A model generated the notes under the pieces. It saw only the letters and a program-made list of their open reading frames with translations, did no database searches and was not told the DNA's origin. Both the position numbers and the translations under genes were made by a program. A stretch of 64,000 nt of DNA. Origin: Thermosynechococcus sp. HN-54. GTDB lineage: Bacteria; Cyanobacteriota; Cyanobacteriia; Thermosynechococcales; Thermosynechococcaceae. Numbering within the stretch: the stretch's first letter is position 1; every line of letters begins with the position of its first letter. This document shows, in pieces, positions 27,672 to 36,215 of the stretch. The DNA lies in contig NZ_CP098039.1 in the NCBI RefSeq assembly GCF_023650955.1, forward strand, positions 124,001-188,000. The letters are read 5' to 3'.

Positions 27672-28853
27672 ATGGTCTCCCTTGCCCGCAAAAATCTCTT
27701 AGAAGACTTTAGCCGCTTTCTTGTTGCCCAACTAGGTATTACGTTTGCCGTTAGCCTCGTCACGGTTCAAACTGGACTCCTTGAGGGATTTGGTCGCTCC
27801 GCCACTCTCTTGGTGAATAGAAGCCAAGCGGATTTCTGGATTGCCTCGAACGAGCTGCGTTATTTTGGCCTGACGTTACCCATTGAGTATCAAGTTGTCC
27901 TCGATGCCCAAGCAGTTGAAGGGGTTGCAGCCGCAGAACCGCTCCTGATCCAATCAGCTATGTGGCGGCGTTCAGAGACAGAGGCGATCGATCCGGTGCA
28001 AGTGGTTGGCCTTGAACCTAGGGGAACGTTGCTGCCTTTGACAACCGTTGCTGGTGCAGCCCTGACGGAGCTAGAGAAACCCTACAGTGTCATTGTGGAT
28101 CGCATTGACCTCAATGCCCTTTCCCTCACAGCTCTAGGGGAGCAAGGTCGCGTGAATAACTACCCAGCGACGGTCATTGGCTGGAGCCGTGGTGTGAAAT
28201 CAATTGTCTCTAGCCCCTATGTCTTTACTTCCCTAGAAACTGCCAATCTTTATCTAAATTTTCCTCGATTTGACACGAGTGAACCGATACCGGAATTTTT
28301 GCCCCTTGTCTCCCCTAGTACCCGTATCACCTATGTCATGGTGAAAGCTAAGCCGGGAGAAGATTTAGCAAAGGTACAGGAGCGATTGCGGGCAGCCTTT
28401 CCCAACTATCAAGTGCTCAGTCGTGCTGCCCTGACTGAAATGACGCGGCGCTATTGGTTGGCCAGTACCAGTGTGGGGTTCATTTTGGGACTAGGAGCAG
28501 GGGTGGGCATGGTTGTAGGGGTCGTGATTGTTAGTCAGATTCTCTATTCCTCGGTGAGCGATCGCCTCCAGGAATATGGCACGCTCAAAGCCATGGGTGC
28601 CTCTGACTGGTATTTGTATCGAATCATTATTGAACAAGCTCTCTGGATGGCTGTACTGGGGTACCTACCCGGCCTAGGCCTCTGCTGGGGACTCGGCATC
28701 TGGACCATGCACGCCCGTGCCATCCAAATTGTCATTACACCCCAACTTGCCTTAGCCGTTTTTAGTGCCACCGTGGCCATGTGTGTCAGTGCTTCGCTAT
28801 TGGCGATTCAAAAAGTGATGCGTCTTGATCCCGCCCAAGTTTTTCGAGCTTGA
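27672..28853 (+). CDS. DevC-like ABC transporter permease (FtsX/MacB type)
   Basis: A 393-residue permease with one N-terminal helix (about 18-38), a large periplasmic domain (40-260) and three C-terminal helices carrying the FtsX fold (about 265-295, 315-345, 360-382). The beginning MVSLARKNLLEDFSRFLVAQ and the end KVMRLDPAQVFRA are typical of cyanobacterial DevC, part of the DevBCA exporter that works with a TolC channel. Neither the DevA ATPase nor the DevB fusion protein is adjacent; GH57 follows three bases later. The ATPase must be encoded elsewhere. Confidence 0.85.
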   Translation: MVSLARKNLLEDFSRFLVAQLGITFAVSLVTVQTGLLEGFGRSATLLVNRSQADFWIASNELRYFGLTLPIEYQVVLDAQAVEGVAAAEPLLIQSAMWRRSETEAIDPVQVVGLEPRGTLLPLTTVAGAALTELEKPYSVIVDRIDLNALSLTALGEQGRVNNYPATVIGWSRGVKSIVSSPYVFTSLETANLYLNFPRFDTSEPIPEFLPLVSPSTRITYVMVKAKPGEDLAKVQERLRAAFPNYQVLSRAALTEMTRRYWLASTSVGFILGLGAGVGMVVGVVIVSQILYSSVSDRLQEYGTLKAMGASDWYLYRIIIEQALWMAVLGYLPGLGLCWGLGIWTMHARAIQIVITPQLALAVFSATVAMCVSASLLAIQKVMRLDPAQVFRA

Positions 28854-28856
28854 ATC

Positions 28857-30326
28857 ATGCCCCGCCCTACCCTCCCTTGGTCAACCTGTCCGCCTCAAGG
28901 GGAACCTGTTCTCAGTGGTTGGGAACAGCAGCTGAGCCAGCTCCCTCGCCAATCTCCTTTGCCGCCTCAAACGATCGCCCCCATTCGCGCCGCCTTTGCC
29001 TGTGCGCTCCACATGCACCAACCAACCATTCCGGCGGGGGAAGGAGAACGCCTGATCAGTCACTTGCAGTATATGCTGCTGCATCCCGAAGAGGGAGACA
29101 ATCACAACGCGACTCAATTTCTCTGGTGTTATCGGCGCATGGGGGACTGGATTCCCCAGTTAGTGGCTGAAGGTTGTCAACCCCGCATTATGCTGGATTA
29201 CTCTGGCAACCTTCTCTGGGGTCTAGAGCAAATGGGACAGGAGGATGTGCTCGACGCCCTGCGGCGGATTACCGTCGATGCTTATGCTCCCTACGTGGAA
29301 TGGCTGGGCACCTGCTGGGGACATGCGGTGATTCCCTCCACTCCAATCGCCGACATTGAGTTGCATATTCGCGCTTGGCAGCATCAATTTGTGGCACTCT
29401 TTGGCGTTAAGGCGCTGCAACGGGTACAGGGCTTTTCGCTGCCAGAAATGCACCTCCCGAACCATCCGGATATGCTCTTTACCTTGGTGACCTGCCTCAA
29501 ACGCTGTGGATACAGTTGGTTGCTGGTACAGGAGCACAGTGTCGAACAGTTGGACGGTTCACCCCTGCCCGATGCTGCTAAATATGTGCCCAATGTGTTG
29601 GTGGCTCGTAACTCCCAAGGGCAGGTGGCGGAAATCCCGGTGCTGATTAAAACCCAAGGCTCGGATACGAAACTTGTGGCGCAAATGCAGCCTTATCACG
29701 AAGCTAGGCAGCTGGCCACTCACTGGCAAGCCCCCCTGTCTCCCCCCTGTGTGAGTCAAATTGCCGATGGTGAAAATGGCGGTGTAATGATGAATGAATA
29801 TCCCCGCGATTTTATGCCGGTGTGGCATGAAATCAAGGCCAATCCACAGGCGGGTGTGGTGGGTCTCAATGGCAGTGAGTACCTTGCCCTCTTGGCGGCT
29901 CAGGGGGTGACTAGTGATCAATTTCCTCGCTGTCAAGCGGTACACCAACCTCTACTCTGGCAGACCTTAGGGGATAGCCCAATGACGCCAGAAAGGGTTG
30001 CGGCGGCGATCGCCCACCTCGAACAAACCAATCCCCACTTCTCCATGGAGGGTGTCTCTTGGACGAATCACCTCAGTTGGGTCAAGGGCTATGAGACAGT
30101 TCTGCAACCGATGGAACGCCTGAGTGCCGAGTTTCACCGCATCTATGATCCTTTAGTGGCGGCCAATCCCCAAATCACCCAAACCCCTGCCTATCGGGAG
30201 GCACTGCTCTATGTGCTCACGTCACAAACGAGTTGTTTTCGCTACTGGGGGAGTGGTCGCTGGACAGACTATGCAAAAACGATTTGCGATCGCGGGATGG
30301 CACTGCTGAAGGAAACTAGCTTTTGA
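28857..30326 (+). CDS. Glycoside hydrolase family 57 protein
   Basis: A 489-residue member of GH57, a family of alpha-glucan amylases, branching enzymes and related activities. The conserved HMHQP is at residues 52-56, the nucleophile is probably E197 in GFSLPEMHLP, and a second conserved motif DGENGG lies near residue 300, so the active site looks intact. No signal peptide is present, so it acts in the cytoplasm, perhaps on glycogen or maltodextrin; exact specificity cannot be read from sequence. It begins three bases after devC. Confidence 0.88.
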   Translation: MPRPTLPWSTCPPQGEPVLSGWEQQLSQLPRQSPLPPQTIAPIRAAFACALHMHQPTIPAGEGERLISHLQYMLLHPEEGDNHNATQFLWCYRRMGDWIPQLVAEGCQPRIMLDYSGNLLWGLEQMGQEDVLDALRRITVDAYAPYVEWLGTCWGHAVIPSTPIADIELHIRAWQHQFVALFGVKALQRVQGFSLPEMHLPNHPDMLFTLVTCLKRCGYSWLLVQEHSVEQLDGSPLPDAAKYVPNVLVARNSQGQVAEIPVLIKTQGSDTKLVAQMQPYHEARQLATHWQAPLSPPCVSQIADGENGGVMMNEYPRDFMPVWHEIKANPQAGVVGLNGSEYLALLAAQGVTSDQFPRCQAVHQPLLWQTLGDSPMTPERVAAAIAHLEQTNPHFSMEGVSWTNHLSWVKGYETVLQPMERLSAEFHRIYDPLVAANPQITQTPAYREALLYVLTSQTSCFRYWGSGRWTDYAKTICDRGMALLKETSF

Positions 30327-30354
30327 GGGGAGTTTGCTAAGGCGCTGTAGAACG

Positions 30355-31923
30355 ATGACATGGCAGCACTGGTACATACCGCCTTTGGGGGCGATTGTGG
30401 CGGGTTCGCTCGCCGTTACTCTAACCCGTGAACCACTGCCTGTGGTGGTGGTCAGTTCTGCGGGGGCCTTGGTGGGCACATGGGTGCAAGATCGTCAACG
30501 TCATTCCCTAACCCCCCAGATTGAAGACCTCCTCCAACGTTTAGAGGAAAGACTGGAACACCTTGAAACCCAAACTTCTGGGAATGGCTCGCGTTGTACC
30601 GCTATTTTCTACGACATTGAAAACCTGATCAAAGGCTACAACATCAAAGCCGCAGATGTGGCCAAAATCTCCCTCGCTGCCATCCAAGCCCATATTCGCC
30701 AAGCGTATCCCATTGAGCGGGTGCTGCTGCAACGTGCCTATGCCAACTGGAGTGATGCCCGCCTTGGGTCGCTGCGCCGGGAGATGCACCAATTGGGCAT
30801 TGAACCTGTACAGGTCTTTGGTTTTTCCTACGAAAATCGCAAAAATGCTGCTGATATTCAATTGGCCATTGATGTGGTGGATTTGATTTTTCAGGATGAC
30901 CGCTTTGATACGTTTGTGATTGTCTCCGGCGATGGTGGCTTTGGCTCCCTTGCCAAGAAGTTACGGCAGTACGGCAAAACAGTCATTGGCTGTGCCTACG
31001 AAGATGCGGCGGGCAAGAGTTTTCAGGCCATTTGTGATGCCTTTGTCCACATCCCTGATCCAACCCTAAAACCCCGCCCGCCTGTCCCTAGTCCCGCTTC
31101 CCCCATTGAAGCTCCGCCGCCGAGCATCCCACCCTCCGCCATTCCCTTAGATCCCGATAATCGTCGTTTGTGTGCGGATTTGAGTGTCAGCTTGGCTCGC
31201 CATGCCGAGGGGGCGATCGCCAAAACGCGGGAGATTCTCGATTGGTATCGCCGTGATCCAGAGTGCAGTAAACTCCTGCGGGAAGAAGGGCTACCCATTA
31301 GCAAAGTCCAAGGGGCGGTGCAAGCCCTACTGCCCAACTTTGACATTTTGCTGTTGGGGATGGTCAAGTTCTCGGAATACTTGCGCTACGTCTGCAAAAA
31401 CACGATCTTCTGCGTTTTTCATCGTCAGGGCAGTGCCAATCAACTGCGTCTTGGCCTACGGGAGCATTTACCCCCTGCTGCTGTGGTGATGGCCAATTTT
31501 GAAAAGCGTCCCCTCCATAGTCTGGCAACCTATCGCGCGCTCTTGAGTCACGCACGGGTGGCGATCGCCCCGCCGCACACCTTGGCCTATGTTTTGGCTT
31601 GCCTCCTTGACCATCGCGATCGCGCTGCTACTCTAGAAGAACTGGCCACCATGATTGAGAAAACCGCGCCAACGGAGCTTAGTCGCAGTCAAATTGAGAT
31701 TGCTTTGAATAACTGCCAAGCGGCGAATATTCTCGTGCCAGCTCCCCACACGGGCGATCGCTATTTTGTCGCTGCGAAAATCACAACACTCCCCGAAGGC
31801 TATGCAGCACTGGCGCAGTGGCTAGATCAGACCCTTCGGGTGTTTTTTGAACGGGTGGGGGGACAGCCGAAACCAGAACTCTTGCGGGCATTAATTGAGC
31901 CATCGGTTTCCGTTCCTAAGTAG
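30355..31923 (+). CDS. Membrane-anchored NYN-domain ribonuclease with LOTUS (OST-HTH) domain
   Basis: A 522-residue protein. Residues 8-42 are hydrophobic (one or two helices), followed by a short coiled coil (52-75). The NYN (PIN-like) nuclease domain spans about 82-235 with acidic residues D87 (FYDIEN), D168 (NAADIQ) and D193 (VSGDGGF). After a proline-rich linker (238-265), residues 270-355 resemble an OST-HTH/LOTUS RNA-binding domain, and a further helical region follows. RNA cleavage at the membrane is inferred. The start is ATG 30355 (MTWQHW). It precedes birA by seven bases. Confidence 0.8.
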   Translation: MTWQHWYIPPLGAIVAGSLAVTLTREPLPVVVVSSAGALVGTWVQDRQRHSLTPQIEDLLQRLEERLEHLETQTSGNGSRCTAIFYDIENLIKGYNIKAADVAKISLAAIQAHIRQAYPIERVLLQRAYANWSDARLGSLRREMHQLGIEPVQVFGFSYENRKNAADIQLAIDVVDLIFQDDRFDTFVIVSGDGGFGSLAKKLRQYGKTVIGCAYEDAAGKSFQAICDAFVHIPDPTLKPRPPVPSPASPIEAPPPSIPPSAIPLDPDNRRLCADLSVSLARHAEGAIAKTREILDWYRRDPECSKLLREEGLPISKVQGAVQALLPNFDILLLGMVKFSEYLRYVCKNTIFCVFHRQGSANQLRLGLREHLPPAAVVMANFEKRPLHSLATYRALLSHARVAIAPPHTLAYVLACLLDHRDRAATLEELATMIEKTAPTELSRSQIEIALNNCQAANILVPAPHTGDRYFVAAKITTLPEGYAALAQWLDQTLRVFFERVGGQPKPELLRALIEPSVSVPK

Positions 31924-31930
31924 GTGAGCC

Positions 31931-32635
31931 ATGACCTTTCCTTGGTTGGTGTGGCTAGAAACCTGTGAGAGCACGAATACGTGGGCATTGCAGCATGCCG
32001 ATCAACTCTATGGTGGTCAAGTCATCTATACTCAGGCTCAAACCCACGGCCGCGGTCAGTACAACCGCTCTTGGCAATCTCCGAAGGGGGTGTTAACAGC
32101 CTCATTTATCCTCCCCCAATCGCGGACGATCGCCGCCCCAAGTCTTCAAGCAGGAATAGCCGTGATGCGAGCGCTAAGTGCATTGCGACCGCAGGTGGAT
32201 CGGGAGTTACAACTGAAGTGGCCAAATGATGTGATAGCACGGGGCAAAAAACTCGCGGGGATTCTCTGTGAAAGTCGCTCCCCTTGGCTGGTGGTGGGAA
32301 TTGGTCTCAACCGCTGTGTTGATGTTGCAGCAATGGGTCTTCCTCAGGCCATTAGCCTCCACACGCTCCTCTATCCGTCTCAGGAGGTTCCTACGGATTT
32401 GGAACTCTTAGCAGCAATTCGCGCTGAACTCCTTTGGTGCTGGCAAGGGTTACAGTGGGCGGGGATCTCGGCGGAACGCGATTTTTTACGCGGGCGATCG
32501 CTCACCCTTGTCCAAGGAGAACAGGAATGGCAAGGAATCGGCGTGGGCATTAGCGATCGCGGGACATTACAGGTGCGCCTCAGCAATGGCGAAGTGCGGG
32601 AATTTAGCAGTGGCCATGTGATCTACAACCCCTAG
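31931..32635 (+). CDS. birA: Biotin--[acetyl-CoA carboxylase] ligase
   Basis: Attaches biotin to the AccB subunit of acetyl-CoA carboxylase. The biotinoyl-AMP site GRGQYNRSW is at residues 40-48, KWPNDV at 96-101, and GKKLAGILCE follows with the catalytic lysine. At 234 residues it lacks the N-terminal helix-turn-helix of the E. coli repressor, so it is a group I ligase with no DNA-binding role. It sits in the plus-strand run between the NYN gene and a secreted proline-rich protein. Confidence 0.94.
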   Translation: MTFPWLVWLETCESTNTWALQHADQLYGGQVIYTQAQTHGRGQYNRSWQSPKGVLTASFILPQSRTIAAPSLQAGIAVMRALSALRPQVDRELQLKWPNDVIARGKKLAGILCESRSPWLVVGIGLNRCVDVAAMGLPQAISLHTLLYPSQEVPTDLELLAAIRAELLWCWQGLQWAGISAERDFLRGRSLTLVQGEQEWQGIGVGISDRGTLQVRLSNGEVREFSSGHVIYNP

Positions 32636-32704
32636 AATTGATTGCTGAAGTGGGTAGTCCGTCTGCGAAAATTGTCCTTGGTACTACAACAGTCTGAGGT
32701 TGGC

Positions 32705-34048
32705 ATGAAGGGTTGGCAGGTCTGTTGGCAACGGGCGATCGCTTTCGTTCTCAGCATCGTTCTCCTGTGGTCAGTGGGAGGCATCGCCGCGGCAAAATCC
32801 AGTGGCTCGCTGGCAGAGGTGGCGGCTCCTGTGGCTATTGAGGATATGAAGGATTGGTTCGATCGCTACGAACCTCGGCTAAAAATTCTCACCCCCGCCG
32901 CTAACCAAACCCTCGAAAGCCGCGACGTCACCGTCAAGCTGAGTGTCCAAGGGCTACGCCTTTTTCGAGATGAACGCACCAGTCTAGGTCCCCATGTGGA
33001 GGTGGTACTCGATGATCTGCCCAGCCGCAGTGTCTATGACCTGAGCACCCCCATTGAATTTACTAATCTTGAGCCGGGAACGCACCTTCTCCGTGCTTTT
33101 GTCGTCTATCCGTGGGGTGAAAGCCTGAAAAATCCCCTTGCCTACGCCCAAACCGTCTTTCATCTTTACACCGCAGATGAGGACACTCGAATTGCCAAGC
33201 TGCCTCTCCTCACCTACAACCAACCCGCCGGCACCTACGGGGCTGAGCCGGTGCTCCTCGATTTTTATCTCAGTAACCTGCCTTTAGATCAGCAATTGAA
33301 CAATGAAAAAGTATGGCAGGTGCGGTGCACGATTAATGGTCAATCCTTCACCGTCGATCGCTGGCAGGCGTACTATCTCACCGGACTCAAGCCGGGAGAC
33401 AACTGGGTGCGCCTCGAACTCCTTGATGGCAATGGTCAGCGTATCCCCTCTCCCTACAATCCCATTACCCGCCTCGTGACCTATCAGCCCAATGGTAAGG
33501 ATGTCCTCTCACGCTTACTGCGGGGAGAACTGGCAGCCAAAAATCTCCAAAGTAGCCTCAGTCCGGATCTCCCCAGCAACCTACCCCCTGAACCGACCCC
33601 AGAGCCACCACCTGTCGTTGAGACATCTCCCCCTCCCTCCGAAGCGACCCCAGAGCCACCACCCATCGTTGAAGAATCTGCCGCTCAGACCCCCGTTGCT
33701 GAGGAATCTGCACCAACGTCAGCGGTAGAGGCACCGACACCCACTGTTGAACCTGTAGAGGAAACGCCCGTTGCACCAGAGCCAACGCCAGAACCCGCCG
33801 TCAAAGCAGCCGAGGAGACACCGCCCCCCACGCCGCAAAAACCCTTCTGGCAGCGCCTGAATCCCTTCAAGAAAGCAGAAAGCCCGACTCGTTCTGTTCT
33901 TGTCAGCCCGCGAGCTCTATCCAAGCAGTCCCCACCTTTGGAACAACCGACTCCAGCGACCACTGCGCCTGAGGTTACTGAACAGGAAACTGCTGCCACT
34001 GCAGCGGATTTGCCAAAATTAGAAGAGCCAACTACCCCTCAGGAGTAG
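32705..34048 (+). CDS. Exported protein with proline-rich C-terminal repeats, unknown function
   Basis: Not recognised as a named family. The start ATG 32705 has a GAGG eight bases upstream and opens a signal peptide (hydrophobic about 10-28). The central 230 residues look like a beta-rich domain with two similar halves (RLKILTPAANQTLESRDVTVKL; YGAEPVLLDFYLSNLP), probably Ig-like. The last 150 residues are a Pro/Glu/Thr-rich segment; within it a 17-codon unit (TPEPPP followed by V/I-V-E) occurs twice with a 51-base period. A wall-spanning or spacer role is plausible. The sequence ends in an unstructured region with no membrane anchor. Confidence 0.65.
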   Translation: MKGWQVCWQRAIAFVLSIVLLWSVGGIAAAKSSGSLAEVAAPVAIEDMKDWFDRYEPRLKILTPAANQTLESRDVTVKLSVQGLRLFRDERTSLGPHVEVVLDDLPSRSVYDLSTPIEFTNLEPGTHLLRAFVVYPWGESLKNPLAYAQTVFHLYTADEDTRIAKLPLLTYNQPAGTYGAEPVLLDFYLSNLPLDQQLNNEKVWQVRCTINGQSFTVDRWQAYYLTGLKPGDNWVRLELLDGNGQRIPSPYNPITRLVTYQPNGKDVLSRLLRGELAAKNLQSSLSPDLPSNLPPEPTPEPPPVVETSPPPSEATPEPPPIVEESAAQTPVAEESAPTSAVEAPTPTVEPVEETPVAPEPTPEPAVKAAEETPPPTPQKPFWQRLNPFKKAESPTRSVLVSPRALSKQSPPLEQPTPATTAPEVTEQETAATAADLPKLEEPTTPQE

Positions 34049-34057
34049 AGTAAAACC

Positions 34058-34462
34058 ATGCAAGGAACCTCCTTGGCCACTGTTCGTCTTCAACCCTCAT
34101 TTGCTGTCCCTATGGGGGTTCTGCTGTTGAGTTTGCCCCTGTGGTGGCTGCGCTGGTGGCTGGGCTTGCCCCTTGCCCTGTTTGCGCTATTCTTGGCTGT
34201 GCAGGCGGCGACGCTGCGCTTGGAGTTTACGGCAACCGCTCTCGATGTCTATCGCGGCAGCCAACAGATTCGCCACTTTCCCTATCAACAATGGCAGCAC
34301 TGGGAGGTCTTTTGGCCAGCCTTTCCCGTCCTCTTTTATTTTCGGGAGGTCAAGAATATCCACTTTCTGCCGATTCTGTTTGACGCCAAAACTTTAGTAC
34401 AATGCCTGCAAGAACGCTGCCCACGCACAGCCTTTATTTCCACGGTTCGCAATGACGGATGA
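34058..34462 (+). CDS. DUF3119 family membrane protein
   Basis: A 134-residue protein with two adjacent membrane helices (about 17-52) followed by a PH-like beta domain (LRLEFTATALDVYRG...HFPYQQWQHWEVFWP). This matches the cyanobacterial/plant DUF3119 pattern as I know it; the function is unknown. It starts nine bases after the proline-rich gene and its last 11 bases overlap the DUF3086 gene, so the two conserved proteins are probably made together. Confidence 0.65.
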   Translation: MQGTSLATVRLQPSFAVPMGVLLLSLPLWWLRWWLGLPLALFALFLAVQAATLRLEFTATALDVYRGSQQIRHFPYQQWQHWEVFWPAFPVLFYFREVKNIHFLPILFDAKTLVQCLQERCPRTAFISTVRNDG

Positions 34463-35420
34463 CCCTACGGTGACCGCTCCCTCTGAACCCACCCCAGAGG
34501 AACTAACTGCCCTCAAAGCTCAACGCGATGCCCTCAAAGCTGAAATTCAAGCCCTCGATGCTGAGTTTCATCGTCTCGTCCACGATCGCCTCAAGTCCCT
34601 TGAAGAGCGGCAACAAAGTCTGCAACTCACCATTGAGCAACTAGAACGGCGCAAGGAACGCATTGAACAGGAGCTACGCCGCAACTTTGTGGGTGCCTCC
34701 CAAGAACTCGCGATTCGAGTGCAGGGGTTCAAGGAATTTCTAGTCAAGAGCATGCAGGAGTTGGCGGCCACGGTTGAGGAAATGGAATTGCTGCCCCCGA
34801 CGCCGGCTATAGCGGAAACTGCCCCTGCTCCAGAAGAAACAGCGACAACGCCGCCCAAGTTAGTTCTTGATGAGGGATTTCAGGAGGAAGCGGATCGGAT
34901 TCGCCGTTTGCTAGAGCAATATCGCAGTAGCCCCAACTACTATGGCCCCCCTTGGCAGTTGCGACGCACGTTTGAGCAAGTTCACGCTGAGCGGGTAGAA
35001 AGTTGGTTCTTTGATCTCGGAGGACGGGGTGCTCTGCGATCGCTCCCCAGTCGTTTGCAGAACATCCTTGTTGCCTCGGCGATCATCTCAATCCTGCGGA
35101 ACTTCTATGGTGATATGCTGCGGGTCTTAGTCTTGGCAGACTCGCCAGAGCGTCTAGGAGACTGGCGACGGGGCTTGCAGGACTGCTTAGGAATTAACCG
35201 TCAAGATTTTGGCCCCGATCAGGGGGTGGCGCTCTTTGAATCTGCGGATGCTTTGGCCTTTCGGGCCGATCGCCTCGAGCAGGAGGATTACATTCCCCTA
35301 ATTCTCATTGATGATTCCCAACCCCAAGTCAGCCTTTCTCTGCTGCAATATCCCTTGCTCTTGGGCTTTGCCCCTGGACCCCAGTTACGTCCTAGCCGTA
35401 GTTCTGATTTCTTTGAGTAG
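34452..35420 (+). CDS. DUF3086 family protein with coiled coil
   Basis: A 322-residue protein of unknown function conserved in cyanobacteria. Residues 15-120 are a charged coiled coil (LKAQRDALKAEIQALD, QQSLQLTIEQLERRKERIEQ), then an acidic Pro/Ala linker, then a compact C-terminal domain (140-310) containing YYGPPWQLRRTFEQVH and RLQNILVASAIISILRNFYGD, the part I associate with DUF3086. No signal or membrane segment is present. It is overlapped by the preceding gene and followed by plsY after 24 bases. Confidence 0.7.
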   Translation: MTDDPTVTAPSEPTPEELTALKAQRDALKAEIQALDAEFHRLVHDRLKSLEERQQSLQLTIEQLERRKERIEQELRRNFVGASQELAIRVQGFKEFLVKSMQELAATVEEMELLPPTPAIAETAPAPEETATTPPKLVLDEGFQEEADRIRRLLEQYRSSPNYYGPPWQLRRTFEQVHAERVESWFFDLGGRGALRSLPSRLQNILVASAIISILRNFYGDMLRVLVLADSPERLGDWRRGLQDCLGINRQDFGPDQGVALFESADALAFRADRLEQEDYIPLILIDDSQPQVSLSLLQYPLLLGFAPGPQLRPSRSSDFFE

Positions 35421-35444
35421 TTTCAGTCACCCTTGGAGGCTCCC

Positions 35445-36080
35445 GTGACCACTGCATTGATCCTTGGACTACTGGCGCTCATTAGTTACCTGCTCGGCTC
35501 GATTCCCACAGGCTACCTCTTGGCGAAAGCACTGCGGGGAATTGATATTCGTGATCATGGCTCTGGCTCAACGGGGGCGACCAATGTGCTGCGGGTGGTG
35601 GGCAAAGGCCCCGGACTGGTGACGTTTTTAGTCGATGTGGGCAAAGGGCTAGGGGCAGTTCTTTTGGCGCGATGGGTCTTGGGGCAATCGTGGAATACAG
35701 TACCGGCCAGTGGGGTTGAATTTGTGCTGCTGGCGATCGCCTTCATTGCAGTTCTAGCCCACAGTAAGCCAATTTGGTTGGGCTGGCGCGGTGGTAAGTC
35801 CGTTGCCACTAGTTTAGGGGTGCTCCTTGCCCTCAATGCCCCCACGGCTTTGGCCACCTTTGGGGTGTTTCTAGTAGTCTTGGCGGCCAGCCGCATTGTC
35901 TCCCTAAGTTCAATCACTGCTGCTATCGCCTTGCCCTTCTGGTTTTGGTTCTTTACGCAGTCGTGGCCGTTTGTCGGCTTTAGCGTGATTGCAGGTGTCT
36001 TTGTGATTTGGCGACACCAGAGTAATATTCAGCGCCTCCTTGCAGGGACAGAACCACGGTTGGGTGCCTCGGAGGGATAG
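35445..36080 (+). CDS. plsY: Acyl-phosphate:glycerol-3-phosphate acyltransferase
   Basis: An integral membrane enzyme making lysophosphatidate, the first committed step of glycerolipid synthesis. The GTG at 35445 is chosen because TTGGAGG stands six bases before it. The protein has 211 residues, several membrane helices and the three PlsY motifs: GSIPTGYLLAK (18-28), GSGSTGATNVLR (39-50, phosphate binding) and a WRGGKSVATSLG segment near 120. It is the last gene of the run that starts upstream; a 135-base spacer separates it from argF. Confidence 0.95.
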   Translation: MTTALILGLLALISYLLGSIPTGYLLAKALRGIDIRDHGSGSTGATNVLRVVGKGPGLVTFLVDVGKGLGAVLLARWVLGQSWNTVPASGVEFVLLAIAFIAVLAHSKPIWLGWRGGKSVATSLGVLLALNAPTALATFGVFLVVLAASRIVSLSSITAAIALPFWFWFFTQSWPFVGFSVIAGVFVIWRHQSNIQRLLAGTEPRLGASEG

Positions 36081-36215
36081 ACCTCTGAGAAGGTCACTTT
36101 TGGACAGGTTCGGAGTTTGCCCCCCACATTTGAGAAAAGGGTTGTATTTGTACATTTGGAAGGCCTCTGAGGTTGCTACCATGAGTGGATACCAGTTGTG
36201 GTGGGGAGATTTGTG

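Noticed and set aside
36080-36215. NtcA site upstream of argF
   Set aside because: GTA and TAC occur with four bases between them, not the eight needed.
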